From Paraescarpia echinospica (Eukaryota; Annelida; Polychaeta; Sabellida; Siboglinidae), in NCBI GenBank assembly GCA_020002185.1, contig CM034531.1, positions 90,269,901 through 90,333,900 on the forward strand: a stretch of DNA of 64,000 nucleotides, given 5' to 3'. Positions 10,603 to 21,276 of the stretch are shown piece by piece. Position 1 is the first letter of the stretch. Each line of letters begins with the position of its first letter. The translations under genes and the position numbers were made by a program. The notes beneath the pieces are model-generated. The model worked only from the letters and a program-made list of their open reading frames with translations. It ran no database searches and was not told the origin of the DNA.

Positions 10603-11480
10603 CGGACAAATAAATATTCTCTCTACTACTCACGTTTTCACTCGTCTGTATCCAGTGCATACACACCCTATGTACAGTGTCACCAATCTATACGCTGTAC
10701 GTTAGCGTATTTATGTCTTGGTTCCGATTTAAAACTCACTACTAGACGTATTTATTCATTTAAACGCATTGGTTTCGTTTTAATCGGAACACTAGAACGC
10801 ACAGCGTTAGCCAGCTATGCTGTCATGTCGGGGTCATAGTCCACTCCAGCAGCAGCAGCGCTTATCGCTGCTGTCAACATAGGGTACAGTGGGGCATTCA
10901 CATAGGGCTGACGGGGGAAATCTGTACACAGTGGTTTTATCGTGGTTATAATGTTGCGTCATTTTCCACTCGACTGTATCCAGTGCATAACACCCTACGT
11001 TTTAAAACTCACTACTGGATGTATTTAAACGCATTGGTTTCGTTTTAATCGGAGCATTAGAACGCACAGCGCTAGCCAGCTATGCTGTCATGCAGGGGTC
11101 ATAGTCCACTCCAGCAGCAGCAGCGCTTATCGCTGCTGTCAACATAGGGTACAGTGGGGCATCCACATAGGGCTGACGGGGGGAGTCTGCACACAGTGGT
11201 TTTATCGTGGTTATATACTCGCGCAATAAACGCATTATTGCTTACGTCAGCACGCGCTAGGTACGGCGTTGGTCGCTAGGGGACGAACTAAAAGGGTAAC
11301 TGCGCACACCGCTAGGTGGCACCTCAAATGTACTTAGAGGGGGTAATCCTTCACGTTTTTATAAGTAGGTGCCCGAAAACGATTAGTGTCAAAAAAGCCT
11401 TTGATCTTTTTTTATAAGTAGGTGCCCGAAAACGTTTAGGGGTAATTAAAACGTTTTTTATTAGTAAAGTTTTGCCTATA
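10603..11480. repeat. Subterminal region of virus copy A with a duplicated block
   Basis: A block of roughly 220-300 bp is present twice (about 10,630-10,960 and 10,970-11,220). Shared parts include CCAGCTATGCTGTCAT, a CAG-rich inverted repeat and ACAGTGGTTTTATCGTGG. At the outer end come TTGCTTACGTCAG (11,238), ACCGCTAGGTGGCA (about 11,311), two TTTATAAGTAGGTGCCCGAAAA repeats around AAAAGCCTTTGATCTT, then CGTTTTTTATTAG. Copy B has the same elements in the same order, so this is a virus end. No clean terminus or target duplication is visible here. Confidence 0.55.
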
Positions 11481-12060
11481 GGTCACCAAAGGTGACGTGC
11501 ACGGGGGCATTCAGGCCCTCTATGCTACTGATGTTAAACAAGTGTTTCCGGTTTAAAACTGAAACGGGAAGCGATTAAACAAGCTTGCACCAAGAATTGT
11601 GTCTTCGGTAGTTATTTCTATATACGTTTTATTACATTCGTGACTTTTAACGATTTTGCCATGGAATGCCGTACAAGTAGAATTACCCTTTTCTAGCTAT
11701 ATGTAGTATTCATTACATAATCACCCAATTCACATTCGTATGTTTGATAGTAATTGTAAATAGTCATAAATGTATATTAATAATAAGTAATTATACGTTG
11801 GCCACTTGATATTACGTTGTTCTTTAATGTATTTAGTTGGGACTGTGACTGGCTCAGATAGTAAATGCACTCTTAACTTCTGGTTTACTTGCCCACGATA
11901 TGTTGATTGCTTTAGAGACATGGATCTCAAGTCTTCGCCAGCTCAACGCAAACGGTGACTATGTGCCTATTAATCTGTTCGCTCCCCGTTACAGTCGTAC
12001 TAATGAGTAGGACCTACATATAGGACTGGTATTAAATGTCCGGGATGGCATCTTCAAAGG
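11481..12060. other. AT-rich flank, no gene seen
   Basis: No coding signal or recognised repeat. From 11,901 onward the sequence is repeated after the first gap, starting at 20,218. Confidence 0.5.
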
Positions 12061-12600
12061 CAGTCTGACGTCACCGGTCTGAGACGGTTTGTTCCAAGTC
12101 GAAATGATGGCACCTTTCTGAGACGGTTCGTTCCAAGTCGAACTGAAGTCACTTCTGTGACACGGTTGATTCAAAGTAGAACTGATGTCCCCGTTCTGAG
12201 ACAGCTTGTTCCAAGTCGGATTTATGTCAGCTTTCTGAGACGCTTCGTTCCAAGTCGAACTGATGTCAACTTTCTGAGGCGGTTCCTTCCAAGTCTAATT
12301 GATGTCACCTTTCTAAGATGGTTTGTTCAAAGTCGAATTAATGTCACCTTTCTGAGACGGTTCCTTTCAAGTCTGACTGATATCACCTTTCTCAAACGTT
12401 TTTTTTTCTTCAAATCGAACTGGTGTCACCTTTCTGAGACGATTTGTTCCAATTCAAGCTAGTGTCACACCTTTCAGAGATGGCTTGTTCCAAATCGAAC
12501 TGATGTCACCTTTCTGAGACGGTTCGATCCAAGTCGAATTGATGTCACCTTTCTGAGACTGTTGGTTCCAAGTCGAACTGGTGTCAGCTTTCTCAGAATA
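12061..12600. repeat. 40-bp tandem repeat, about 13 units
   Basis: The unit is a diverged TGATGTCACCTTTCTGAGAC followed by GGTTCGTTCCAAGTCGAAC. It has no relation to the viral genes. The same array occurs at 20,378-20,917. Confidence 0.8.
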
Positions 12601-12959
12601 ACATTGAGAGCTTACATGCGAAGTTTAACGAATTGCAAATAATCGTAGATGAACATAATGACTCTGATTCGAATCACTGCTAATTGACAACCAGAGGCCA
12701 AAATTCCTGGTTGCTCTGGGGGTGATTTAGCATTTGGCAATGTCCAGTATTCAACATCCCCTTTGTTCTTTAGCCGGGCTGCAAGGTGGTACCATGCTAT
12801 ACTGGGGCAGCTTGTCTGACTTGAGTCAACGTTATCCTTCAAAACCCTCAAATTACAATAACTGGCACAAGAAGTGCTTAGCACTGTCTCTTCTTAGAAC
12901 AAAGCAGGCATTTTATTATGGACTCCCTGGTTTATGCTGAATTAAACAAATTAGAGGGC
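12601..12959. other. Low-copy segment between the 40-bp and 101-bp arrays
   Basis: No convincing gene is present. The sequence is repeated at 20,918-21,276 with no difference that I noticed. It abuts the truncated left side of S1 at about 12,960, where the 101-bp array starts abruptly. Confidence 0.5.
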
Positions 12960-14176
12960 TAGTGTTTCCTGTCCGCGGCCCCTGTCTCCATCTCCTCCAG
13001 TCTTATCGTATAGGGATGATGGTCTGGTACAGTAATGTGACAATTGTTCTTGTTCTGTTCTTTCTCCAGTGTTTCCTGTCCACAGCCCCTGTCTCCATCA
13101 CCTTCAGTCTTATGGCATAGGGGTGAGGGTCTGGTACAGTAATGTGACAATTGTTCTGTTCTTTCTCCAGTGTTTCCTGTCCGCGGCCCCTGTCTCCATC
13201 TCCTCCAGTCTTATCGTATAGGGATGATGGTCTGGTACAGTAATGTGACAATTGTTCTGTTCTTTCTCCAGTGTTTCCTGTCCACAGCCCCTGTCTCCAT
13301 CTCCTCCCGTCTTGTTGCATAGGGGTGTGGGTGTGGTACAGTAATAGAACAAGTGTCACATTACTGTACAAGACACTCACCCCTATACAATAAGACTGGA
13401 GGAGATGGAGAAAGGGGCTGTAGATAGGAAACACTGGAGAAAGAACAGATGAAGTATCTCCTCCATTCTTATTGTATAGTGATGAGGGTCAAGTAGAGTA
13501 TTGTAACACTTGTTCTGTTCTTTCTCCAGTGTTTGCAGTCTACAGCCTCTGTCTCCATCTCCTACAGTCTTATTGTATAGGGGTGAGGGTCTGGTACAGT
13601 AATGTGACAATTGTTCTGTTCTTTCTCCAGTGTTTTCTGTCTACAGCCTCAGTCTCCATGTCCTACAGTCTTATTGTGTAGGGGTTAGGGTCTGGTACAG
13701 TAATGTGACAATTGTTCTGTTCTTTCTCCAGTGTTTCCTTTCTACAGCCTCTGTCTCCATCTCCTACAGTCTTATTGTATAGGGGTGAGGGTCTGGTACA
13801 GTAATGTGACAATTGTTCTGTTCTTTCTCCAGTGTTTCCTGTCTACAACCCTTGTCTCCATCTCCTCCAATCTTATTTACAGGGGTGAGGGTCTGGTATA
13901 GTAACGGGACAATTGTTCTGTTCTTTCTCCAGTGTTTCCTGTCCACAGCCCATGTCTCCATATCCTCCAGTCTTATTCTATTTGGGTGAGGGTCTGGTAC
14001 AGTAATGTGACAATTGTTCTGTTCTTTCTCCAGTATTTCCTGTCCACAGCCCCTGTCTCCATCTCCTCCAGTCTTATTGTATAGGGGTGAGGGTCTGGTA
14101 CAGTAATGTATCTCTTGTTCTGTTCTTTCTCCAGTGTTTCCTGTCCACATCCCCTGTCTCCATCTCCTCCAGTCTT
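12960..14176. repeat. 101-bp tandem array, S1 left arm (about 12 units)
   Basis: Units read CTGGTACAGTAATGTGACAA, then TTGTTCTGTTCTTTCTCCAG, then TGTTTCCTGTCCACAGCCCC. Spacing is 101 bp. Each unit in this orientation contains a pyrimidine tract ending in CCAG, which resembles a 3' splice site. Short ORFs of 60-140 codons occur in several frames on both strands because the unit is poor in stops; they are not treated as genes. Confidence 0.9.
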
Positions 14177-14415
14177 CTCCACAATCCCAATGCACAAGTA
14201 TCAGCTGTCAACGAACGCCTACCTATGGCCAACTAGCGCACATAACACACCGCGTATGCTGGCGCACAGCCAGCTGACAGCCAAAATAAACAAACCCCGC
14301 TTAACGCTTAACGCTCATACACTGCATAAAGTCTGACAGTACACGTCGACATACGATACCCCCGTTCGGCAGTGAGGTACGTGATACTTATGTCTTAACC
14401 ACTATTATGTGCTAT

Positions 14416-14514
14416 GTGCTGACGAACATTCAGGAGCGCGCGGCGTTGAGCTACTTCTACGCCAAACGTCGCGTGCTCGACGACGGCGTCACTACGGCGC
14501 CGATACTCGTATAA
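14416..14514 (+). pseudogene. polB 3'-terminal fragment (32 codons), S1 left half
   Basis: The frame gives VLTNIQERAALSYFYAKRR and ends with TTAPILV then TAA. It matches the last 32 codons of polB in copies A and B (which have VLTYVQER). Nothing upstream resembles polB. It points toward the palindrome centre. Confidence 0.85.
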
Positions 14515-14775
14515 ACAACCTACCTAACATAAGGACTATCCCTACCTACCTACATACCTACCTACCTAAGGGGTCACTTTTGTATCTCTCTTTTTTTTGT
14601 GTAAAATAAAAAAGGTTCAGGAGCCCCCACCCCCAAAACGCCCGTAGGGCGTTTTGGGGCCCCGTCGTGGGGGCTCCTGAACCTTTTTTATTTTACACAA
14701 AAAAAAAGAGAGATAAAAAAGTGACCCCTTAGGTAGGTAGGTAGGTAGGGATAGTCCTTATGTTAGGTAGGTTGT

Positions 14776-14874
14776 TTATACGAGTATCGGCGCCGTAGTG
14801 ACGCCGTCGTCGAGCACGCGACGTTTGGCGTAGAAGTAGCTCAACGCCGCGCGCTCCTGAATGTTCGTCAGCAC
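14776..14874 (-). pseudogene. polB 3'-terminal fragment, S1 right half
   Basis: Mirror copy of the fragment at 14,416-14,514. The two polB ends face each other across the central hairpin. Confidence 0.85.
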
Positions 14875-15113
14875 ATAGCACATAATAGTGGTTAAGACAT
14901 AAGTATCACGTACCTCACTGCCGAACGGGGGTATCGTATGTCGACGTGTACTGTCAGACTTTATGCAGTGTATGAGCGTTAAGCGTTAAGCGGGGTTTGT
15001 TTATTTTGGCTGTCAGCTGGCTGTGCGCCAGCATACGCGGTGTGTTATGTGCGCTAGTTGGCCATAGGCAGGCGTTCGTTGACAGCTGATACTTGTGCAT
15101 TGGGCTTGTGGTG

Positions 15114-17450
15114 AAGACTGGAGGAGATGGAGACAGGGGCTGTGGACAGGAAACACTGGAGAAAGAACAGAACAAGAGATACATTACTGTACCAGACCCT
15201 CACCCCTATACAATAAGACTGGAGGAGATGGAGACAGGGGCTGTGGACAGGAAATACTGGAGAAAGAACAGAACAATTGTCACATTACTGTACCAGACCC
15301 TCACCCCTGTAAATAAGATTGGAGGAGATGGAGACAAGGGTTGTAGACAGGAAACACTGGAGAAAGAACAGAACAATTGTCACATTACTGTACCAGACCT
15401 TCACCCCTATACAATAAGACTGTAGGAGATGGAGACAGAGGCTGTAGAAAGGAAACACTGGAGAAAGAACAGAACAACTGTTACAATACTGTACCAGACC
15501 CTCACCCCTATACAATAAGAATGGAAGAGATGAAGACAGGGGCTGTGGACAGGAAACACTGGAGAAAGAACAGAACAAGTGTTACAATACTGCACCAGAC
15601 CAAAGAACAGAACAAGTGTTACAATACTCTACCAGACCCTCACCCCTTTACAATAAGACTGGAGGAGATGGAGACAAGGGTTGTAGGCAGGAAACACTGG
15701 AGAAAGAACAGAACAAGTGTTACAATACTGTACCAGACCCTCACCCATATATAATAAGACTGGAGGAGATGGAGACGGGCTGTAGACAGGAAACACTGGA
15801 GAAAGAACAGAACAAGTGTTACAATACTGTACCAGACCCTCACCCCTATACAATAAGAATGGAAGAGATGGAGACAGGGGCTGTGGACAGGAAACACTGG
15901 AGAAAGAACAGAACAAGTGTTACAATACTGTACCAGACCGTCACCCCTATACAATAAGACTGCAGGAGATGGAGACAGGGGCTGTAGACAGGAAACACTG
16001 GAGAAAGAACAGAACGAGTGTTGCAATACTGTACCAGACCCTCACCCCTATACAATAAGACTGTAGGAGATGGAGACAGAGGCTGTAGACAGGAAACACT
16101 GGACAAAGAACAGAACAAGAGTTAAGATACTGTACTAGACCCTCACCCCTATACAATAAGACTGGAGGAGATGGAGACAGGGGCTGTGGACAGGAAACAC
16201 TGGAGAAAGAACAGAACAATTGTCACATTACTGTACCATACCCTCACTCCTATACAATAAGACTGGAGGAGATGGATACAGGGGTCGTGGACAGGAAACA
16301 CTGGAGAAAGAACAGAACAAGTGTTGCAATACTGTACAGACCATCACCCCTATACAATAAGACAGGAAGAGATGGAGACAGGTGCTGTGGACAGGAAACA
16401 CTGGAGAAAGAACAGAACAATTGTCACATTACTGTACCAGACCCTCACCCTTATACAATAAGATTGGAGAAGATGGAGACAGGGGCTGTAGACAGGAAAC
16501 ACTGGAGAAAGAACAGAACAATTGCTACGATACTGTACCAGACCCTCACCCCTATAAAATAAGACTGGAGGAGATGGAGACAGGGGCTGTAGACAGGAAA
16601 CATTGGAGAAAGAACAGAACAAGTGTTACAATACTGTACCAGACCCTCACCCCTTTACAATAAGACTGGATGAGATGGAGACAAGGGTTGTAAACACTGG
16701 AGAAAGAACAGAACAAGTGTTACAATACTGTACCAGACCCTCACCCATATATAATAAGACTGGAGGAGATGGAGACGGGCTGTAGACAGGAAACACTGGA
16801 GAAAGAACAGAACAAGTGTTAAAATACTGTACCAGACCATCACCCCTATACAATAAGAATGGAAGAGATGGAGACAGGGGCTGTGGACAGGAAACACTGG
16901 AGAAAGAACAGAACAAGTGTTACAATACTGCACCAGACCCTCACCCCTATACAATAAGACTGCAGGAGATGGAGACAGGGGCTGTAGACAGGAAACACTG
17001 GAGAAAGAACAGAACGAGTGTTGCAATACTGTACCAGACCCTCACCCCTATACAATAAGACTGTAGGAGATGGAGACAGAGGCTGTAGACAGGAAACACT
17101 GGACAAAGAACAGAACAAGAGTTAAGATACTGTACTAGACCCTCACCCCTATACAATAAGACTGGAGGAGACAGATACAGGGGCTGTGGACAGGAAACAC
17201 TGGAGAAAGAACAGAACAATTGTCACATTACTGTACCAGACCCTCACTCCTATACAATAAGACTGGAGGAGATGGAGACAAGGGCTTTAGACAGGAAACA
17301 CTGGAGAAAGAACAGAACTAGTGTTACAATACTGTACCAGTCCCTCACCCATATACAATAAGACTGGAGGAGATGCAGACAGGGGCTGTAGACAGGAAAC
17401 ACTGGAGAAAGAACAGAACAAGTGTTACAATACTGTACCAGACCCTCACA
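15114..17450. repeat. 101-bp tandem array, S1 right arm (about 23 units)
   Basis: Reverse orientation of the left array. Units contain GGAGATGGAGACAGGGGCTG and GGAAACACTGGAGAAAGAAC. Some units are truncated, for example near 15,600 and 16,690, indicating slippage or unequal exchange. Confidence 0.9.
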
Positions 17451-17838
17451 GGCGGCGACATGATCAACAACGCTCTGCAACACACAAAGTTACTGCAACG
17501 GTAGCAACACGACAGCGACGATACTTAGACGTTCTCCGCCCAGTCCTATATAAGCGGCCCGCACGCGGCCCCCGTGAGCGAGCGCACGCGAGCCGCAAAG
17601 CAGCCGACTCTTACAAGGTTACTAAAACTGAAAAAAATCTCTCGGTCAGCCTAGTGCACTAACAGAACGCCACTTTTATTTCCTAATATAAAGTTACCAT
17701 AAGATTCTCTAGTCCCCACTGACTATTATAGGCCGCTTAGTTTGCTCACATTTCACCTTTAACGGTCGTTTTAAAGACTTACAAACAGTTACATAAGCGC
17801 TTTATATAAACAGTGACGTCAGCCCCTTATGTAAGGCT
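17451..17838 (+). promoter_or_regulatory. S1 promoter/leader: TATATAA, second TATA, CRE
   Basis: TATATAA at 17,547-17,553 is followed by a GC-rich leader. A second TTATATAA lies near 17,803, directly before TGACGTCA (17,814-17,821), a full CRE/ATF site, and the ATG at 17,839. The same arrangement occurs in S2 and S3. S1 lacks a GCGCTTTGC block after the first TATA. Confidence 0.6.
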
Positions 17839-17928
17839 ATGGCGTACGTGTCTAGGCCGCAACACGTTACCGCGCGCAAAACAGCGGCGCAACAACTGCG
17901 CCACCACGGCTTTGGTCCACCCCCATGA
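17839..17928 (+). pseudogene. S-element gene remnant (29 codons), S1
   Basis: The frame starts MAYVSRPQHVTARKTAAQQL, as in S2 and S3, but an internal deletion joins it directly to the C-terminal HGFGPPP and TGA. It retains only the two ends of the S gene. An AATAAA follows at about 17,975. Confidence 0.7.
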
Positions 17929-19217
17929 CCCCTTTCCGCCCCCATGACCCCTTTCCGTCTTCATCTGTAACCAATAAAATTTATTTCTCACCGTTTATTG
18001 TTTCTGTGTTTCCTTTCGCCTTCCAACGCACACACGAATATAGTTCCACCTACACATTTAACCCACTCCACCAGCCTTCCAAAATCACACACGAATAATT
18101 CCGCCTATATTGCAACACCAAAGCCACAAGCTTAATACACGCGCACAGGCCAATATGACAGCGCCGACCTCCAGCCGCCATAACGATATTGCACGCGCAT
18201 CAGATGCCACCAACTGTGTTTCCACCAGTATTCCAACTAACACACGAAACAATCCAGCGAACGGAGACTTTCACACAGCCATTCTCCTTTGCCGATATAT
18301 TTCCACGCCCCCAAATTTTCCCCCCTCATTTGCCCCACCCATCCCAGCGCAGCCCACTCCACCGGCCTTCCAAAAGCACACACGAATAATTCCGCCTATA
18401 TTGCAACACCAAAGCCACAAGCTTAATAATACACGCGCACAGGCCAATATGACAGCGCCGACCTCCAGCCGCATCAGATGCCACCAACTGTGTTTCCACC
18501 AGTATTCCAACTCACACACGAAACAATCCAGCGAACGCCAAATCCACAAGCTTAATACGCGCGCACACAGGCCAATCTGACAGCTCCGACCGCCAACTGC
18601 AATAACACACGATTAATTCCACCTATATTGCACCACCAAACACCAGCGGCCGCCAAAGCCACAGGCTTAATACACGCGCACAGGCCCCTATGACAGCGCC
18701 AGCCTCCAGCCGCCATAACGATATTGCACGCACATCAGAGGTCCCCAACTGTATTCCAACTCACACACGAAACAAGCCAGCGACCGCCAAAGCCACACAC
18801 AGGCCAATCTGACAGCTCCGACCGCCCACTGCTATAACGATATTGCACCGCAATTGCACGCGTATCCATCAGCTGTGCCGCAGCCAGCGCTGACAGGCAA
18901 TATCCACATCGGCGCCACAACCTTATTACAAGCGTGCGCCCCGAAAAACATTTATCCGGCCTCCCGTCAAACAATGCACATAAAAATCCTACAGCCTGAC
19001 ATTCGACACCCCCATTTGCCAGTGAGTCGTGAAAACCAGGCCACGCAATTGCCCTCCTGATCTCCAGCTCGCCGGGGATAATCTAAACCTCGATGATACC
19101 CACCCCCATCACCGCGCCGGTCTAGAAGCTTCTAGAAGGTTCTAGAAGGTTCTAGAACCTTCCCGCGCGTCATTATTTTAAACTCGCTGATCTCCAGGGG
19201 TGTCACTTCACTCTAAA
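17929..19217. repeat. S1 terminal region with imperfect repeats
   Basis: Blocks such as CACACACGAATAATTCCGCC, CACAAGCTTAATACACGCGC and CAGCGCCGACCTCCAGCCGC recur at about 18,070, 18,370, 18,540 and 18,620. A strip of S-gene sequence (ACTTTCACACAGCCATTCTC) survives near 18,268. The region ends in a heat-shock-element array and the TCACTTCACTCTAAA block just before the gap. ORFs of up to 156 codons here follow the repeats, and I do not call them genes. Confidence 0.6.
19124..19163. promoter_or_regulatory. Heat-shock-element array (8 alternating nGAAn/nTTCn pentamers), S1
   Basis: Eight contiguous 5-bp units alternate AGAAG/AGAAC with CTTCT/GTTCT/CTTCC without interruption. This is the textbook arrangement for HSF trimer binding. 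The array sits just inside the element end in every S copy. Confidence 0.6.
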
Positions 19218-20217
19218 NNNNNNNNNNNNNNNNNNNNNNNNNNNNNNNNNNNNNNNNNNNNNNNNNNNNNNNNNNNNNNNNNNNNNNNNNNNNNNNNNNN
19301 NNNNNNNNNNNNNNNNNNNNNNNNNNNNNNNNNNNNNNNNNNNNNNNNNNNNNNNNNNNNNNNNNNNNNNNNNNNNNNNNNNNNNNNNNNNNNNNNNNNN
19401 NNNNNNNNNNNNNNNNNNNNNNNNNNNNNNNNNNNNNNNNNNNNNNNNNNNNNNNNNNNNNNNNNNNNNNNNNNNNNNNNNNNNNNNNNNNNNNNNNNNN
19501 NNNNNNNNNNNNNNNNNNNNNNNNNNNNNNNNNNNNNNNNNNNNNNNNNNNNNNNNNNNNNNNNNNNNNNNNNNNNNNNNNNNNNNNNNNNNNNNNNNNN
19601 NNNNNNNNNNNNNNNNNNNNNNNNNNNNNNNNNNNNNNNNNNNNNNNNNNNNNNNNNNNNNNNNNNNNNNNNNNNNNNNNNNNNNNNNNNNNNNNNNNNN
19701 NNNNNNNNNNNNNNNNNNNNNNNNNNNNNNNNNNNNNNNNNNNNNNNNNNNNNNNNNNNNNNNNNNNNNNNNNNNNNNNNNNNNNNNNNNNNNNNNNNNN
19801 NNNNNNNNNNNNNNNNNNNNNNNNNNNNNNNNNNNNNNNNNNNNNNNNNNNNNNNNNNNNNNNNNNNNNNNNNNNNNNNNNNNNNNNNNNNNNNNNNNNN
19901 NNNNNNNNNNNNNNNNNNNNNNNNNNNNNNNNNNNNNNNNNNNNNNNNNNNNNNNNNNNNNNNNNNNNNNNNNNNNNNNNNNNNNNNNNNNNNNNNNNNN
20001 NNNNNNNNNNNNNNNNNNNNNNNNNNNNNNNNNNNNNNNNNNNNNNNNNNNNNNNNNNNNNNNNNNNNNNNNNNNNNNNNNNNNNNNNNNNNNNNNNNNN
20101 NNNNNNNNNNNNNNNNNNNNNNNNNNNNNNNNNNNNNNNNNNNNNNNNNNNNNNNNNNNNNNNNNNNNNNNNNNNNNNNNNNNNNNNNNNNNNNNNNNNN
20201 NNNNNNNNNNNNNNNNN
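19218..20217. other. Assembly gap, exactly 1,000 N
   Basis: The run of N is exactly 1,000 bases, a scaffolding placeholder of unknown true length. Sequence after it restarts the unit seen from 11,901. Confidence 1.
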
Positions 20218-21276
20218 TGTTGATTGCTTTAGAGACATGGATCTCAAGTCTTCGCCAGCTCAACGCAAACGGTGACTATGTGCCTATTAATCTGTTCGCT
20301 CCCCGTTACAGTCGTACTAATGAGTAGGACCTACATATAGGACTGGTATTAAATGTCCGGGATGGCATCTTCAAAGGCAGTCTGACGTCACCGGTCTGAG
20401 ACGGTTTGTTCCAAGTCGAAATGATGGCACCTTTCTGAGACGGTTCGTTCCAAGTCGAACTGAAGTCACTTCTGTGACACGGTTGATTCAAAGTAGAACT
20501 GATGTCCCCGTTCTGAGACAGCTTGTTCCAAGTCGGATTTATGTCAGCTTTCTGAGACGCTTCGTTCCAAGTCGAACTGATGTCAACTTTCTGAGGCGGT
20601 TCCTTCCAAGTCTAATTGATGTCACCTTTCTAAGATGGTTTGTTCAAAGTCGAATTAATGTCACCTTTCTGAGACGGTTCCTTTCAAGTCTGACTGATAT
20701 CACCTTTCTCAAACGTTTTTTTTTCTTCAAATCGAACTGGTGTCACCTTTCTGAGACGATTTGTTCCAATTCAAGCTAGTGTCACACCTTTCAGAGATGG
20801 CTTGTTCCAAATCGAACTGATGTCACCTTTCTGAGACGGTTCGATCCAAGTCGAATTGATGTCACCTTTCTGAGACTGTTGGTTCCAAGTCGAACTGGTG
20901 TCAGCTTTCTCAGAATAACATTGAGAGCTTACATGCGAAGTTTAACGAATTGCAAATAATCGTAGATGAACATAATGACTCTGATTCGAATCACTGCTAA
21001 TTGACAACCAGAGGCCAAAATTCCTGGTTGCTCTGGGGGTGATTTAGCATTTGGCAATGTCCAGTATTCAACATCCCCTTTGTTCTTTAGCCGGGCTGCA
21101 AGGTGGTACCATGCTATACTGGGGCAGCTTGTCTGACTTGAGTCAACGTTATCCTTCAAAACCCTCAAATTACAATAACTGGCACAAGAAGTGCTTAGCA
21201 CTGTCTCTTCTTAGAACAAAGCAGGCATTTTATTATGGACTCCCTGGTTTATGCTGAATTAAACAAATTAGAGGGC
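20218..21276. repeat. Second copy of the 11.9-12.96 kb block (40-bp repeats and flank)
   Basis: Offset 8,317 from the first copy with no difference that I noticed. It contains the 40-bp array (20,378-20,917) and the low-copy segment (20,918-21,276). Confidence 0.85.

Larger units (their letters stand above)
14177..15113. repeat. S1 central palindrome with terminal hairpin
   Basis: Two arms of about 465 bp are mirror images around 14,645. Each contains a 150-bp unique block, the end of polB and a CTAC-rich tract. The centre (14,614-14,683) is a strong hairpin: a 13-bp inner stem of CCCCAAAACGCCC with a 3-nt loop, an asymmetric bulge, then a 15-bp outer stem GGTTCAGGAGCCCCC. The mirror symmetry continues outward into the 101-bp arrays. 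Confidence 0.9.

Noticed and set aside
12006..12020. AGTAGGACCTACAT at 12,006 as another virus terminus
   Set aside because: Only the first ten bases resemble the copy B tip; the following sequence lacks the subterminal motifs.
15093..17450. ORFs of 60-226 codons across the 101-bp arrays
   Set aside because: They recur in several frames on both strands, follow a period not divisible by three and have no start or domain. They are consequences of a stop-poor repeat.
19200..20327. Long ORFs spanning the N runs (also 47,818-49,380)
   Set aside because: They exist only because N is translated as an open residue.
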